From: Bacteroidales bacterium
Lineage (GTDB): Bacteria > Bacteroidota > Bacteroidia > Bacteroidales > UBA12077
NCBI GenBank assembly: GCA_016342685.1
Contig: JAEINU010000006.1
Location: forward strand, 95,916-159,915
DNA length: 64,000 bases
Direction: 5' to 3'
A model generated the notes under the pieces. That model saw only the letters and a list, made by a program, of their open reading frames with translations. It was not told the DNA's origin and searched no databases. Position 1 is the stretch's first letter; the number at the start of each line of letters is the position of its first letter. Of the stretch, positions 17,485-26,745 are shown one piece after another. Both the position numbers and the translations under genes were made by a program.

Positions 17485-19143
17485 CTAATTATATTTTGCA
17501 ACTAGCGGTATTCTTCTTCCTGCACCAAACGCTTTCGACGAAATTCGAAGTATTGGTGGAGCTTGATAACGTTTATATTCGTTGTTATTTACTAATTTTA
17601 TGATTCTTTCTACTAAAGCTTTATCGAATCCTTCTTGTAATATTTCTTCAATTGGCTTTTGTAATTCTATATATGCGAATAAGATTTTGTCAAGAGTATC
17701 GTAATCAGGTAATGAGTCTGTATCCTTTTGATCTGGACGCAACTCAGCCGAAGGTGGTTTCGAAATTGTGTTTTCAGGAATTACCTCAGATTCCCGGTTT
17801 ATGTATTGTGCAAGCTTAAATACATCTGTTTTATACACATCGCCAAGTACCGATAATCCACCATTCATATCGCCATAAAGAGTACTATAACCAACAGCGG
17901 CTTCGCTTTTATTTGAAGTGTTTAAAAGTATATGTCCAAACTTATTTGATAAAGCCATTAAGATAGTACCTCTAGCACGAGCCTGAATATTTTCTTCGGT
18001 AATATCTTCATCTACATCAGAGAATATACCACTAAGCGAATTGTTAAAGCTATCAACTACTTCTTGGATTTTTACAATATCAAATTGTACACCTAGGTTG
18101 TTTGCAAGGTCTTCGGCATCTTTAATTGAATGATCCGATGAGTATTTAGAAGGGAGCAATAAAACCCTTAAATTTTCAGGTCCTAATGCGCGAGCGGTAA
18201 TCACAACAGCAACTGCAGAGTCAATACCTCCGGATAAACCAAGAGTAGCTTTTGTAAAACCCATTTTATGAAAATAATCACGTACTCCAAGAACAAGACT
18301 GTCATGAATTTTTGCAATTACATTTGGATTTTCATCAACACATTTTTTTAGTTCACATGATTTTATTTTATCAAGATCATAAATGCGATAATCCTCAGAA
18401 AATAAGTTCATTTCATCAGCAATAGTTCCATCTGGATTAACAACTAATGAACCGCCATCAAAAATAAGTTCAGTTTGTGCACCAACCTGATTTATATTAA
18501 ATACAGGGAGTTTGTATTTTTTAGCATTTCTTATAAAGATATTCTTCCGACCCCAGATCTTTGTATAAGAAAAAGGTGATGCCGCAATATTAATTATAAC
18601 ATCGGGTTTAAACTCAATGAGTTTTTCCATTGGAGTAACATTGTAGAGCTGATTTCTTGCAAAATCATTATCTATGGGTTGCACATCCCAAAGATCTTCG
18701 CAAATAGTAATGGCAATTTTTTCACCTTTAAATTCAATAATATTGAATTTATCGTTAGGCTCAAAATATCTATACTCATCGAAAATATCGTAAGTTGGAA
18801 GGAGCGTTTTATTTTGAACAAACTCAATCTTCCCATTATTCAAGAATAGGGCTGAGTTATATAATCTTTTTCCTTTCTGATGCTGATTTAAAGTAGGAGC
18901 ACCTATTATCACACCAATACCGGTGCAGTTTGCCGTTATTTCTTCTATGGCTTGTTCGTTTCTTTCGATAAAGGTTTTCTTTTCAAGTAAATCTTGCGGT
19001 GGATATCCACACACAGAAAGTTCCGAGAAGACCAATAAATCAACACCATCATTTTTGGCTTTATTGATTTGATCAATAATTTTTGAAGTGTTTTTTTCAA
19101 AGTTGCCAATATGATAATTCAACTGAGCTAAAGCGATTTTCAT
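17485..19143 (-). CDS. nadE: Glutamine-dependent NAD+ synthase
   Basis: The 552-residue protein joins an N-terminal nitrilase-type glutaminase (about 1-260) to a C-terminal NAD synthetase domain. The glutaminase triad is visible as Glu in FSELSVCGYPPQD, Lys in NKTLLPTYDIFDE and Cys in TICEDLW. The synthetase domain has the ATP pyrophosphatase loop GLSGGIDSAVAV near residue 305. It makes NAD+ from nicotinic acid adenine dinucleotide using glutamine. It follows the barrel gene at 19821-19162 by 18 nt on the same strand, so the two are probably co-transcribed. gldB lies just beyond in the opposite direction. Confidence 0.96.
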   Translation of the reverse strand: MKIALAQLNYHIGNFEKNTSKIIDQINKAKNDGVDLLVFSELSVCGYPPQDLLEKKTFIERNEQAIEEITANCTGIGVIIGAPTLNQHQKGKRLYNSALFLNNGKIEFVQNKTLLPTYDIFDEYRYFEPNDKFNIIEFKGEKIAITICEDLWDVQPIDNDFARNQLYNVTPMEKLIEFKPDVIINIAASPFSYTKIWGRKNIFIRNAKKYKLPVFNINQVGAQTELIFDGGSLVVNPDGTIADEMNLFSEDYRIYDLDKIKSCELKKCVDENPNVIAKIHDSLVLGVRDYFHKMGFTKATLGLSGGIDSAVAVVITARALGPENLRVLLLPSKYSSDHSIKDAEDLANNLGVQFDIVKIQEVVDSFNNSLSGIFSDVDEDITEENIQARARGTILMALSNKFGHILLNTSNKSEAAVGYSTLYGDMNGGLSVLGDVYKTDVFKLAQYINRESEVIPENTISKPPSAELRPDQKDTDSLPDYDTLDKILFAYIELQKPIEEILQEGFDKALVERIIKLVNNNEYKRYQAPPILRISSKAFGAGRRIPLVAKYN

Positions 19144-19161
19144 AGAAAAAGATTTTTTTTG

Positions 19162-19821
19162 TTAAAACAATATCCCAATTCGAATTGCAAGATTACTTAA
19201 TGTAACTTTACTAACGCCATCGCTGTCGTCTGTAATGTCCACAAATCCATTAGTATAAGTTAAGCCTAATACAACAGCAGCATTTCCTCCTATAGAATAT
19301 TCGGCTCCGGCACCAATAAAATAACCAAGGTCAAAAGTTCTTATAGACTTGCTAATATTTTCGTTTTCTAATTCCAAATCATCAACTTCACCTACTGCTT
19401 TTATATTAATTCCTCCATTTAATCCTAAGTGTGTATAAAAAGTCCAATAACCAATTTCATTCGTTTTAAACTTTAATCCTAAAGGAATATTTATATATTG
19501 TAGCTTATAATTAATTGAACTGCCTGCGAGAAGTTCTTCATCTCCGCTGCCAGTTTTAATAATTTTAGCATTATCAAATTTTAAATTTCCACCGGTATTG
19601 TCAATTGAAACACCTGTCATTATTGCATAGTTCTTAGCAAAAAACTTATCTACATTTAATCCGATATTTACTCCTAATTTTGAACCATCACTTTCAACCG
19701 AATTTAAATCTGATTTCATCCAAGCCAACTTGGGATCAACAAAAACGGTAAATCGAATATCTTGGGAAAACGAACGAAAACTGATTAAAGCTAATACTAA
19801 AATAAATAAATACTTTTTCAT
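19162..19821 (-). CDS. Outer-membrane beta-barrel protein (porin-like, OMP_b-brl type)
   Basis: The start at 19821 begins MKKYLFILVLALISFRSFSQ, a signal peptide ending at a likely Ser-Phe-Ser-Gln cleavage region; an upstream in-frame ATG at 19899 would bury this signal. The mature part of about 200 residues has alternating hydrophobic strands, two aromatic-rich segments (YWTFYTHLGLNGGINI and FDLGYFIGAGAEYSIGG), and ends with LSNLAIRIGILF, whose last residue is aromatic, as expected for an outer-membrane barrel. Its function is unknown. It precedes nadE by 18 nt. Confidence 0.75.
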   Translation of the reverse strand: MKKYLFILVLALISFRSFSQDIRFTVFVDPKLAWMKSDLNSVESDGSKLGVNIGLNVDKFFAKNYAIMTGVSIDNTGGNLKFDNAKIIKTGSGDEELLAGSSINYKLQYINIPLGLKFKTNEIGYWTFYTHLGLNGGINIKAVGEVDDLELENENISKSIRTFDLGYFIGAGAEYSIGGNAAVVLGLTYTNGFVDITDDSDGVSKVTLSNLAIRIGILF

Positions 19822-19952
19822 ACTTTTAGGCGTTGATTTATTATTACAAAAATAGACAAAAATCCTTTTAAATAAAGTGATTTTATTGTTTGTAATCAAA
19901 AATCAGACCTTTTTAATTATTAAAAAATCAAGATTATAAAAACGGATTTCGT

Positions 19953-20963
19953 ATGATAAAAAAAGAATTCATATTTGTCGTTCTAATTTCAATTATTTTA
20001 GTCTCTTGTAATACTCGAAATAGAGTTAATATTGATTTGTCGGATATTAATGTTGATGCTGAGATCAAACGACTTGATCAAGATGTTTTTCAGATTGATT
20101 TAGACAGTACGCAAAAAGATGTAAATGTATTAGTTAATAAATATAGTGAGTTCTTTGAATTGTATAATTCAATGATAATAAAGTTGGGAAATCCTTACAG
20201 TAAATCATATCCAGAACTTTTAAAGGGATTTGTAACGGATTATACAATGAATAAAATTTATACTAAAACCACAGAGGTTTATCCGAATTTAAATGATTTA
20301 GAAACTGAACTCGAAGAAGCTTTTAAGCGGTTTAAATACTATTTTCCCGAAAAAAATACTCCTGCATTTTACACATATATAGGTGGATTTAATCAATCGA
20401 TTGTGGTTACGGATAGTATGTTGGGTATAGGCCTCGATAAATACTTAGGCTCCAATTGTATTTTTTACAAACGATTAGGAATTGCAAACTATTTGCAACA
20501 AAACATGATTCCTGAAATGATTTCAATTGATGCTGTAAAGTCTTGGGCATTAACAGAATTTGATTATAATGATTCGATTGATAATGTAGTAAATAATATG
20601 ATTTATCAAGGTAAAATTCAGTATTTTCTGAATGCAACATTTCCCAATAAAGCCGACTCGTTAAAATTTGGATTTAGCGGAGATGATGTTCGCTGGTGCA
20701 TAAAAAATGAAAAACAAATGTGGAATTACCTTATCGATCAAAAATTATTATTTTCTACTGATTATATGGTGATTAATAAACTAATAAATCCAGCTCCTTT
20801 TACTACTGGTTTTCCAAACGAATCTCCTGGTAGAGCTTCTGTATGGCTTGGAGAAAAAATAGTATCTGCATACATGAATCGATTCCCAAATCTTACGATA
20901 AAGGAATTAATGCTTGACGATAATTATCAGAAGATTCTCTCCGAATCGAGATACGAACCATAG
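19953..20963 (+). CDS. gldB: GldB-like gliding-motility/secretion lipoprotein
   Basis: The 336-residue protein begins with a lipoprotein signal: hydrophobic FVVLISIILVSC, with the lipidated cysteine near residue 19. The mature protein contains LDQDVFQIDLD, YYFPEKNTPAFYTYIGGFNQS and RWCIKNEKQMWNYLIDQ, which I recognise from GldB-type proteins. GldB is needed for gliding in Flavobacterium johnsoniae, but homologs occur in many non-gliding Bacteroidota. In Flavobacterium it lies with nadE and gldC; here nadE is close but divergent and gldC is not present. A 204-nt gap separates it from fhs. Confidence 0.8.
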   Translation: MIKKEFIFVVLISIILVSCNTRNRVNIDLSDINVDAEIKRLDQDVFQIDLDSTQKDVNVLVNKYSEFFELYNSMIIKLGNPYSKSYPELLKGFVTDYTMNKIYTKTTEVYPNLNDLETELEEAFKRFKYYFPEKNTPAFYTYIGGFNQSIVVTDSMLGIGLDKYLGSNCIFYKRLGIANYLQQNMIPEMISIDAVKSWALTEFDYNDSIDNVVNNMIYQGKIQYFLNATFPNKADSLKFGFSGDDVRWCIKNEKQMWNYLIDQKLLFSTDYMVINKLINPAPFTTGFPNESPGRASVWLGEKIVSAYMNRFPNLTIKELMLDDNYQKILSESRYEP

Positions 20964-21045
20964 GTGTTTTTATAATCGAGATTTAATTTTGAAATTTTGT
21001 TTAAGTTCTAACGTGTTCTAATCTAATAGATTCGTAAAATTGTTG

Positions 21046-21061
21046 AACAAAATATTTTGTT
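21046..21061. promoter_or_regulatory. 16-bp perfect palindrome upstream of fhs
   Basis: AACAAAATATTTTGTT is perfectly symmetric and lies 107 nt before the fhs start. It could be a regulator site, but AT-rich palindromes also arise by chance here. The interval 20964-21167 shows nothing else recognisable. Confidence 0.35.
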
Positions 21062-21167
21062 AACTGTTCATATATAAAAAATTAACAAATAAATTCCGGT
21101 ATCTGTTAATTTCGTAATTTTATAAGAGACAAACAGTATAAATTAATTAAACAAAATATTTATCAAA

Positions 21168-22838
21168 ATGAAATCAGACATAGAAATTGCTCAAGCCTCA
21201 AAAATCCAACATGTAGTTAATATTGCAAAACAATTAGGTGTAGAAGAAGATGATTTAGAATTATACGGAAAGTATAAAGCAAAACTTCCGCTTAAATTAA
21301 TCGACGAAGAAAAAGTAAAAAAATCCAAATTAATTCTTGTAACTGCAATTACTCCAACTCCAGCTGGTGAAGGAAAAACAACAACTTCTATCGGTTTAAC
21401 ACAAGCATTAAACAAAATTGGGAAGAAAACAACGGTTGTTTTAAGAGAACCTTCGTTAGGTCCTGTTTTCGGTATAAAAGGGGGTGCTGCTGGTGGTGGT
21501 TATTCTCAGGTTATTCCAATGGAGGATATTAACCTGCACTTTACTGGTGATTTATCGGCAGTAGAAAAAGCGCATAATTTATTGGCTGCTCTAATCGATA
21601 ATAATATTCAGCTTAAAGAAGGAAATTTAGGAATCGATCCAAGAACTGTTGAGTGGAAACGTGTGATGGATATGAATGAGCGTGCTTTACGAGATATTGT
21701 TATTGGTTTAGGAGGACCTAAACAAGGTGTTCCAAGAGAAACAGGATTTAATATTACTGCCGCATCGGAAGTAATGGCCACGCTTTGTATGGCACGAGAT
21801 TTACAAGATCTTAAGAAAAGACTAGGAAATATTTTTATCGGTTATACTTATGATGATAAACCAATATTTGCACGTGACCTGAAAGCTCAAGGTGCAATGA
21901 CAGTTTTGTTAAAAGATGCTATAAAACCAAATTTAGTTCAAACGCTCGAAGGTAATCCAGCAATTATTCACGGTGGTCCTTTTGCAAATATTGCACAAGG
22001 AACAAACACAATTATTGCAACTAAAATGGGATTGTCGTTAAGTGATTACGTTGTTACAGAGGCTGGTTTTGCTAGCGAATTAGGGGCAGAGAAATTTTTC
22101 AATATAAAATCTCAGTTTGGCGAATTAATGCCTAATGCTGTTGTTATTGTAGCAACTATAAGAGCTCTGAAATATCATGGTGGTGAAAAATTAGCTGTTC
22201 TTTCAAACGAAAATCTTGAAGCTTTGGAAAAAGGTTTTGAGAATCTGGATAAGCACATCGAGAATATGGAACACTATAATTTTAAACCAGTTGTTGCAAT
22301 AAATAAATTCTCGTCAGATACGGATGCCGAAGTTGCTTTGCTTAAAAAGCATTGCGAGCAAAAAGGAGTTATAGTAGCATTAAATGATGCATGGGCACAA
22401 GGTGGCGATGGTGCAATTGAGTTAGCAGAAAAAGTAGTAAGCGCTGTAACAGATTGTCCGACTTGTTTTAAACCATTGTATGAATTAGATTGGAGCTTCG
22501 AAGATAAAATATATGCTATTGCTACTAAAATGTATGGAGCAAAAGATGTTGAATATACAATAAAAGCAAAAAATCAGCTTAAAAAGATAAATGAATTGGG
22601 AATGTCAAACTTAGCTGTTTGTATTGCAAAAACACAAAAATCATTATCAGACGATATGCATAAAAAAGGAAGGCCAAGAGATTTTACTGTAAAAATAAGA
22701 GAAGTAGAATTGTCTTCTGGCGCTGGATTTATTGTTCCAATTGCAGGAACAATTATGAGAATGCCAGGTCTGCCAAGTAAACCGTCTGCAGAAAAAATTG
22801 ATATCGATGAAAATGGAAATATAGTTGGATTATTCTAA
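21168..22838 (+). CDS. fhs: Formate--tetrahydrofolate ligase
   Basis: The 556-residue protein has the full length of the family. It contains the ATP-binding loop TPTPAGEGKTTTSIG near residue 65, LREPSLGPVFGIKGGAAGGG, and HGGPFANIAQG with CNS-type folate contacts, and ends with TIMRMPGLPSKPSAEKIDID. It makes 10-formyl-tetrahydrofolate from formate and ATP for purine, Met-tRNA and one-carbon metabolism, and fits fermentative growth that produces or uses formate. The gene is monocistronic. A short stem (22847-22864) just after the stop looks like a terminator whose 3' arm is shared with the MITE-like element. Confidence 0.97.
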   Translation: MKSDIEIAQASKIQHVVNIAKQLGVEEDDLELYGKYKAKLPLKLIDEEKVKKSKLILVTAITPTPAGEGKTTTSIGLTQALNKIGKKTTVVLREPSLGPVFGIKGGAAGGGYSQVIPMEDINLHFTGDLSAVEKAHNLLAALIDNNIQLKEGNLGIDPRTVEWKRVMDMNERALRDIVIGLGGPKQGVPRETGFNITAASEVMATLCMARDLQDLKKRLGNIFIGYTYDDKPIFARDLKAQGAMTVLLKDAIKPNLVQTLEGNPAIIHGGPFANIAQGTNTIIATKMGLSLSDYVVTEAGFASELGAEKFFNIKSQFGELMPNAVVIVATIRALKYHGGEKLAVLSNENLEALEKGFENLDKHIENMEHYNFKPVVAINKFSSDTDAEVALLKKHCEQKGVIVALNDAWAQGGDGAIELAEKVVSAVTDCPTCFKPLYELDWSFEDKIYAIATKMYGAKDVEYTIKAKNQLKKINELGMSNLAVCIAKTQKSLSDDMHKKGRPRDFTVKIREVELSSGAGFIVPIAGTIMRMPGLPSKPSAEKIDIDENGNIVGLF

Positions 22839-22860
22839 AACAATTGCTTTTGCATAAGCA

Positions 22861-23016
22861 AAAGGGGCTGTCCGAAAAATCCCAAAACTGTCATTTTCTT
22901 GAATTTTTCTCATGAGTATAGCGAGTAAAAAGGGGATCTTATTCTTATCAGTTGATTATTATAAGATCCCCAACCAAGTTGGGGATGACAAGTAAGACTT
23001 TTTGGACAGCTTCTTT
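22861..23016. mobile_element. MITE-like intergenic repeat element
   Basis: The 21-bp ends at 22861-22881 and 22996-23016 are inverted repeats of each other with 17 of 21 matches, sharing the core GCTGTCC/GGACAGC. Inside lie GGGGATCTTAT and ATAAGATCCCC (an 11-bp inverted pair) and a second hairpin CCCCAAC/GTTGGGG. It has no coding capacity. The structure is that of a small non-autonomous transposable element or a structured intergenic repeat. No transposase and no second copy are present in the window, so the mobile nature is inferred. Confidence 0.55.
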
Positions 23017-23042
23017 TTTATTTTTGAAACTAGTATAATTTT

Positions 23043-23669
23043 TTAATCTATCAACTTAGATAATGTCTCTTCTGCTGCTATATAATTTTTAAGAAGTCGA
23101 ATTTCAAGACCAATTAAAAGGTTGAATTTTTTTTGAAGTATTTTACAATTTATTTTTGTTCGATTTTTATCAAACACAGCGTCGCTTTGCAAAAAATCGC
23201 CAATATCCCAAGCAGTTCTCATAACATGTATTTGTTGCTCATAAGCACGAGATAAATTTGCTACGTCACGTATATCCATTTTATCAAATATCTTATTATT
23301 ATTAGCGATATTCCATGCGTCATGGCTTAAAAGTTGACTAAAATAACTGTCCCCTTCGTAAAAGTTCTGCTGTGTAAAACCACTTTTTTCAGAGTAAGCA
23401 GTTTCAAATGTTCCATTCTCTAATAATGTATCAATTATTTGAACCATAGTCTTATGGATTTCTATTGTTTCTTTAATAAAAACATGGTTTTGAGTAATTT
23501 CTTCCTGAATAAATTCCAGACTAATTGCAAGGTTTTTATTTTCGTTGTAATTATTTCGAACTTCGTTTAATATAAAAGCTAAAAATACACTCGTAAAAAT
23601 TAGTGCCAATTCAGCAAGATGTCTTTTTGTTCTTCGCGTAAAGATTTTATTGTTTGATATTTTTTTCAT
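23043..23669 (-). CDS. Single-pass membrane protein of unknown function
   Basis: The 208-residue protein has a basic N-terminus (about 1-17, TRRTKRH), one hydrophobic segment (about 18-34, LAELALIFTSVFLAFIL), and a long soluble part rich in Glu, Asn and Lys that is predicted to be helical. The layout is that of Bacteroidota proteins with an N-terminal anchor and a coiled periplasmic domain (DUF6090-like), but I could not assign it firmly. It ends just beyond the MITE-like element and has no partner gene. Confidence 0.6.
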   Translation of the reverse strand: MKKISNNKIFTRRTKRHLAELALIFTSVFLAFILNEVRNNYNENKNLAISLEFIQEEITQNHVFIKETIEIHKTMVQIIDTLLENGTFETAYSEKSGFTQQNFYEGDSYFSQLLSHDAWNIANNNKIFDKMDIRDVANLSRAYEQQIHVMRTAWDIGDFLQSDAVFDKNRTKINCKILQKKFNLLIGLEIRLLKNYIAAEETLSKLID

Positions 23670-23795
23670 TTTTTAGAATAGTATTTTTAACATGTATTGG
23701 GTAAAGATAAATCAATTTCAAATCATAAACTTAATCTTCAAATAATTGTTAAGGGTTTAGATCTTTACTAAAGAATATCAATTAATGAGGTGTGA

Positions 23796-23824
23796 TTTGT
23801 AAATTTTATTATTCATTATCTTTG
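23796..23824 (+). promoter_or_regulatory. Promoter of mscL and probably the downstream two-component genes
   Basis: TTTG at 23796-23799 and TATCTTTG at 23817-23824 with a 17-nt spacer match the Bacteroidota promoter. Transcription would start about 15 nt before the mscL ATG. Confidence 0.85.
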
Positions 23825-23844
23825 TAGAAAATCAAAAGCTACTT

Positions 23845-24273
23845 ATGCAACTTATTAAAGAATTTAAAAACTTTGCCGTTAAAGGAAACATGATTGATAT
23901 GGCAATTGGAGTGGTAATAGGAACTGCATTTGGTCGTATTGTTGCATCCTTAGTCGAAGATGTTATTATGCCACCCTTTGGATATTTTTTAGGAAAGTTC
24001 AATTTTGCTACTTTAAAAATTGTTCTGAAAGAAGCTGAAATAAATGAAGCGGGAAAAATTGTTAGTGAAGCAGTAAGTCTTAATTATGGAAATTTTATTC
24101 AGGTGTTATTGAACTTTGTCATTATTGCATTCACAATTTTCTTTTTTATAAAACTGCTAAATATTATTAGGCAAAAAGCTGATGATCCTAAAGATAAAAC
24201 TGTTTCAACACCGAAGGACATTGAACTATTAACAGAAATTAGAGATCTACTTAAAGCCCAAAACGAAAAATAA
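23845..24273 (+). CDS. mscL: Large-conductance mechanosensitive channel
   Basis: The 142-residue protein opens with KEFKNFAVKGNMIDMAIGVVIGTAFGRIV, the MscL amphipathic N-terminus and first helix, and continues with LVEDVIMPPFGYF. A second helix (about 93-112, FVIIAFTIFFFIKL) and the charged C-terminal bundle follow. MscL opens under membrane tension to release solutes on hypo-osmotic shock. Only 7 nt separate it from the sensor kinase gene, with no terminator, so a three-gene operon with the kinase and response regulator is likely. Confidence 0.97.
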   Translation: MQLIKEFKNFAVKGNMIDMAIGVVIGTAFGRIVASLVEDVIMPPFGYFLGKFNFATLKIVLKEAEINEAGKIVSEAVSLNYGNFIQVLLNFVIIAFTIFFFIKLLNIIRQKADDPKDKTVSTPKDIELLTEIRDLLKAQNEK

Positions 24274-24280
24274 ATTTTGA

Positions 24281-26089
24281 ATGAAACAAAATACTTCGAT
24301 TGTTAAGAAATTGATCATATATTTTTTACTGCTAAATATTTTTACAGTTATTGTTGTTGGATCATATTCTTATTATCGAGCAAAGGACGCATTGGTCGAA
24401 AGAACTTTTGATCAGCTTACCTCGCTTAGAATAGAAAAGAAATATAGAGTGGAACTATTTTTTGCTGATCGTATTTCAGACATCGATTTGGTTTCAAAAT
24501 CCGAAGATGTTAAAAATATCATTAATTTAATTGAAGCGGAAAAGATAGAATCAAGTCAGTCTAATGATTTAATTTATAGAGAGTACGAGAATTTCTTGCG
24601 GAAACATTATTTTTCTGGTAATTATCATAAGCGGTTTTTTGTTGTTGATCGAAAAGGAAATGCGATTTCGTTAAAAACATTGGAAAATGACACTGTATTA
24701 TTTAATATGAGTTCGGTTGAAAAATTATTGATTTCGAGTTTAGAGCAGAAAGTAATTTTGTTGCAAAAAATTGTAATCGAAGATTATAAGATTGATGAAA
24801 AAACTAATTTGCCTGTAATATTTATCGGAGCACCCGTGTTTAATGGTAATCAATTAATAGGAGTGGTTGCTATTGAAATTGAAATAGAGGCAATAAACGC
24901 GATTATGTTCAAGAATAATCCACACAATGGATTAGGAGAATCGGGGGAATCTTATTTGGTTGGTGAAGATTTTTTAATGAGAAGTACATCACGATTTCAT
25001 GATAATTCTGTATTTAAAACTTTAGTGAAAACTTTGGGAGTTCAAAGAGCACTAAATGGAGAAACAGGAACAGATGAGATTCCAGATTATCGGAGTGTTT
25101 CTGTTTTGAGTTCTTATAGTAGTGTAGAAATTCCTGGTTTAAAATGGGCTATACTTGCTGAGATTGACGAAAAAGAAGCTATGATTCCTATTGATTCAAT
25201 TCGTAATAATATTCTTTATTTGAGTTTATTAATGTCCTTGTTGTTATTTGCTTTCGTATATATAATTGCAAAACGAATTAGTTTACCAATTATTAAGTTA
25301 AAAGATGCGGCTCAAAAGATTACAAAAGGAAATTACGATGTCTTTGTTGAGGATGTTGTAAGTAATGATGAAATTGGAAGTTTAATCGAGGCATTTAACG
25401 AAATGTCGTTAATGATAAAAAAACAAACAGAGAATCTGGAACTTGAACGATCGATGCGTTTAAGCTCAATGATAGATGGTCAGGAGTTAGAAAGGCAAAG
25501 GTTGTCAAGAGAACTGCACGATGGTTTAGGACAGTCAATTTTAGCTATAAAAATGAGATTGGAAAGAATGTCGAAAGCATCGCCTGAGAAAACAAAAGTA
25601 ATAATGAAGGAAGTTCAAGAGCTATTTGTTAATATAATTAATGAAGTTCGGAGTATATCAAATGATTTAATGCCTGCGGTCTTGAATGAGTTTGGTGTAG
25701 TTGATGCTCTTTCAAATTTATGTCGTGATGTAACTAAAAGTACCGAGATTGAAATTCGGTTTAATCATAGAAATTATTCTTGTGAAATAAACGATAAAAT
25801 AAATACATATTTATATAGAATTTCGCAGGAAGCACTGAATAATATTATTAAACATTCCAATGCGAAAAATGCTCAGATTGAACTAAAATGCGATGAAAGA
25901 AATATCTATTTAATGATTTCTGATAATGGGAATGGATTTAATTATATCGATGATCGAAAAATGTGTGGAAATGGAATATCGAATATGAAAGAAAGAGTAA
26001 ATTTGTTGAATGGGAAAATAGATATTGAATCTAAGAAGGGAAAAGGAACGATTATAAAGGTTATTATTCCACACGAAATAATACAATGA
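24281..26089 (+). CDS. Sensor histidine kinase (NarL-partner type) with extracytoplasmic sensor
   Basis: The 602-residue protein has a first membrane helix (about 11-30), a long periplasmic domain of double-Cache type (about 35-305, containing GESGESYLVGEDFLMRSTSRF), a second helix (about 308-330) and a HAMP linker. The HisKA_3 dimerisation box has the phospho-accepting His413 in RLSRELHDGLGQS, and the HATPase domain has ISDNGNGFNY and GNGISNMKERV. Ligands of such Cache domains are often small amino acids or organic acids, but none can be named here. Its stop overlaps the response-regulator start (ATGA). Its place between mscL and the porin/ammonium-transporter genes is unusual. Confidence 0.93.
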   Translation: MKQNTSIVKKLIIYFLLLNIFTVIVVGSYSYYRAKDALVERTFDQLTSLRIEKKYRVELFFADRISDIDLVSKSEDVKNIINLIEAEKIESSQSNDLIYREYENFLRKHYFSGNYHKRFFVVDRKGNAISLKTLENDTVLFNMSSVEKLLISSLEQKVILLQKIVIEDYKIDEKTNLPVIFIGAPVFNGNQLIGVVAIEIEIEAINAIMFKNNPHNGLGESGESYLVGEDFLMRSTSRFHDNSVFKTLVKTLGVQRALNGETGTDEIPDYRSVSVLSSYSSVEIPGLKWAILAEIDEKEAMIPIDSIRNNILYLSLLMSLLLFAFVYIIAKRISLPIIKLKDAAQKITKGNYDVFVEDVVSNDEIGSLIEAFNEMSLMIKKQTENLELERSMRLSSMIDGQELERQRLSRELHDGLGQSILAIKMRLERMSKASPEKTKVIMKEVQELFVNIINEVRSISNDLMPAVLNEFGVVDALSNLCRDVTKSTEIEIRFNHRNYSCEINDKINTYLYRISQEALNNIIKHSNAKNAQIELKCDERNIYLMISDNGNGFNYIDDRKMCGNGISNMKERVNLLNGKIDIESKKGKGTIIKVIIPHEIIQ

Positions 26090-26745
26090 TGAAAAAAATT
26101 AGAATCGTATTAGTAGATGATCATCAGATGTTCCGAGATGGGGTTAAGTCTGTCTTGTCTGATGAAGAAAATATGGAAGTAGTTGGAGAGGTTGGCAACG
26201 GTAATGATTTGTTTGAACTCTTAAAATCAAATACACCTGATCTTATTATTACGGATATTTCCATGCCTGAAATTTCAGGAATAGAAGTCACAAAATACGT
26301 TTCTGAAAACTATCCCGATATAAAAATCCTAATTCTTTCGATGCATACCAACGAAGAATTCATAACAAAAGCTTTAAGTTCTGGAGCAAATGGTTATTTG
26401 CCGAAAGATACAAGCATGAATGAACTTCTTGATGCAATTAACACTATTTATAAAGGCGATAATTATTTCAATAAGAATATTTCCGATACTATTCTAAAAT
26501 CTATTATCGATAAATCAAAAAACAATCAGAATAATTCAAAAAATGAAAAATTAACCAAGCGTGAAAAAGAAGTTGTTCAGTTGGTTGTTGATGGATTAAC
26601 AAATAAAGAAATCGCCGACAAATTATTTATCAGCATTAGAACAGTTGATTCTCATAAAAACAATGTGATGCAAAAACTTAACCTAAAATCTTCAGTTGAG
26701 TTGGTAAAATATATACTCAAAAATAATATCATCGACATTGGATAA
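26086..26745 (+). CDS. NarL/FixJ-type response regulator
   Basis: The 219-residue protein has a receiver domain with the acidic pair DDHQMF near the start, the phosphorylation site Asp57 in LIITDISMPE, and Lys in GYLPKDTS. A LuxR-type DNA-binding helix-turn-helix follows (about 150-215) with LTKREKEVVQLVVDGLTNKEIADKL and SIRTVDSHKNNVMQKL. Two in-frame ATG codons, at 26086 and 26089, are both possible starts. Its partner is the upstream kinase. Targets are unknown; the porin/amt pair 225 nt downstream is a reasonable candidate by position. Confidence 0.94.
   Translation: MMKKIRIVLVDDHQMFRDGVKSVLSDEENMEVVGEVGNGNDLFELLKSNTPDLIITDISMPEISGIEVTKYVSENYPDIKILILSMHTNEEFITKALSSGANGYLPKDTSMNELLDAINTIYKGDNYFNKNISDTILKSIIDKSKNNQNNSKNEKLTKREKEVVQLVVDGLTNKEIADKLFISIRTVDSHKNNVMQKLNLKSSVELVKYILKNNIIDIG

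Noticed and set aside
20964..21167. Tetrahydrofolate riboswitch before fhs
   Set aside because: No paired domains with the conserved core were recognised; only an AT-rich palindrome is present.
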